Below are positions 63,826 through 64,000 of a stretch of DNA of 64,000 bases, piece after piece. How positions within the stretch are numbered: the first letter of the stretch is position 1; the number at the start of each line of letters is the position of its first letter. This DNA comes from an uncultured Muribaculaceae bacterium (lineage in GTDB: Bacteria > Bacteroidota > Bacteroidia > Bacteroidales > Muribaculaceae). The notes below the pieces were generated by a model. It had not been told where the DNA came from. It saw only the letters and a program-made list of their open reading frames with translations, and did not search any database. A program made the translations under genes and the position numbers. The stretch covers positions 1-64,000 of the forward strand of contig CALUMH010000013.1 in assembly GCA_944321685.1 (NCBI GenBank), given 5' to 3'.

Positions 63826-64000
63826 ATGAAACTGAAATCGTTACATCTTTCGGGCTTGTTGTTTGCTGCATTGCCTGTTTTTGCGGCACAAGATTTGCCC
63901 GAATGGCAAAGCCAATATGCCATAGGGCTTAATAAAATAGAACCACATGCATATGTGTGGCCTTATCGTGAAGGAGATGTAAAGGCCATCAACAATTTTG
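63826..64000 (+). CDS. GH2 family glycosidase, N-terminus only (beta-galactosidase-like)
   Basis: A partial gene cut by the window end; 58 codons are visible. A signal peptide of about 21 residues (MKLKSLHLSGLLFAALPVFA) is followed by LPEWQSQYAIGLNKIEPHA and YVWPYREGDV, the short N-terminal segment that precedes the sugar-binding domain in LacZ-type GH2 beta-galactosidases of Bacteroidota. It lies 118 bp after the GH20 gene on the same strand, consistent with the same glycan-utilisation locus, where it would remove galactose from N-acetyllactosamine units. The family call depends on this short segment only. Confidence 0.6.
   Translation, partial: MKLKSLHLSGLLFAALPVFAAQDLPEWQSQYAIGLNKIEPHAYVWPYREGDVKAINNF

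Overview
The window reads as a chromosomal segment of a gut member of the Bacteroidota, order Bacteroidales. The family is uncertain; a Muribaculaceae-like bacterium is my guess. The evidence is a SusC/SusD pair inside a glycan-utilisation locus, many lipoproteins, four proteins with Por-type (type IX secretion) C-terminal tails, and promoters of the Bacteroidales form TTTG-N19-TAnnTTTG, several of which match exactly. I see no rRNA, tRNA, CRISPR array or transposase of a classic insertion sequence.

Layout. 0.2-5.1 kb (-): a TolC / HlyD / two-permease ABC-2 efflux operon without an ATPase gene. 5.3-9.1 kb: a Rpn-like PD-(D/E)XK nuclease, then a polysaccharide flippase and a GT4 glycosyltransferase whose 3' ends overlap by about 170 bp. 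9.1-14.7 kb: metH, a secreted metallophosphatase and a calycin-like secreted protein. 15.0-20.5 kb (+): cvpA-sufB-sufC-sufD-sufS, for iron-sulfur cluster assembly. 20.6-26.1 kb: an AAA-ATPase/nuclease gene, an AraC regulator and a P-type calcium ATPase. 26.4-32.8 kb: a DUF4465 secreted protein, a second AraC regulator behind a candidate invertible promoter, a DUF1016 nuclease bracketed by an 80-bp direct repeat of the AraC 3' end, a GH5 glycanase and a sialate O-acetylesterase-like enzyme.

32.8-46.2 kb (-) is the most remarkable region. It is a tightly packed seven-gene operon of GrpE-like factor, Hsp70, Hsp70-vWA fusion, a large protein with two J-like segments, zinc ribbons and Fn3 domains, a zinc-ribbon GTPase, a GTPase-associated protein, and a lipoprotein/transmembrane protein ending in a second GTPase domain. 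It looks like a chaperone-controlled GTPase signalling or defence system reaching from the cell surface to the cytoplasm. Related GTPase families have, as I recall, been predicted computationally to act in conflict systems; I do not know of any experimental description of this architecture.

46.4-49.2 kb (+): a 5-alpha-reductase-like membrane enzyme, an old-yellow-enzyme flavoprotein and a short-chain dehydrogenase. This is the combination expected for reducing 3-oxo-delta4 steroids or bile acids. 49.5-64 kb (+): secreted cargo protein, LamG-GH18 protein, BACON-like lipoprotein, SusC, SusD, Ser-type sulfatase, GH20 hexosaminidase and the start of a GH2 enzyme. Together these suggest use of sulfated, GlcNAc-containing host glycans. 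Small palindromic repeats and strong bidirectional terminators separate several units.
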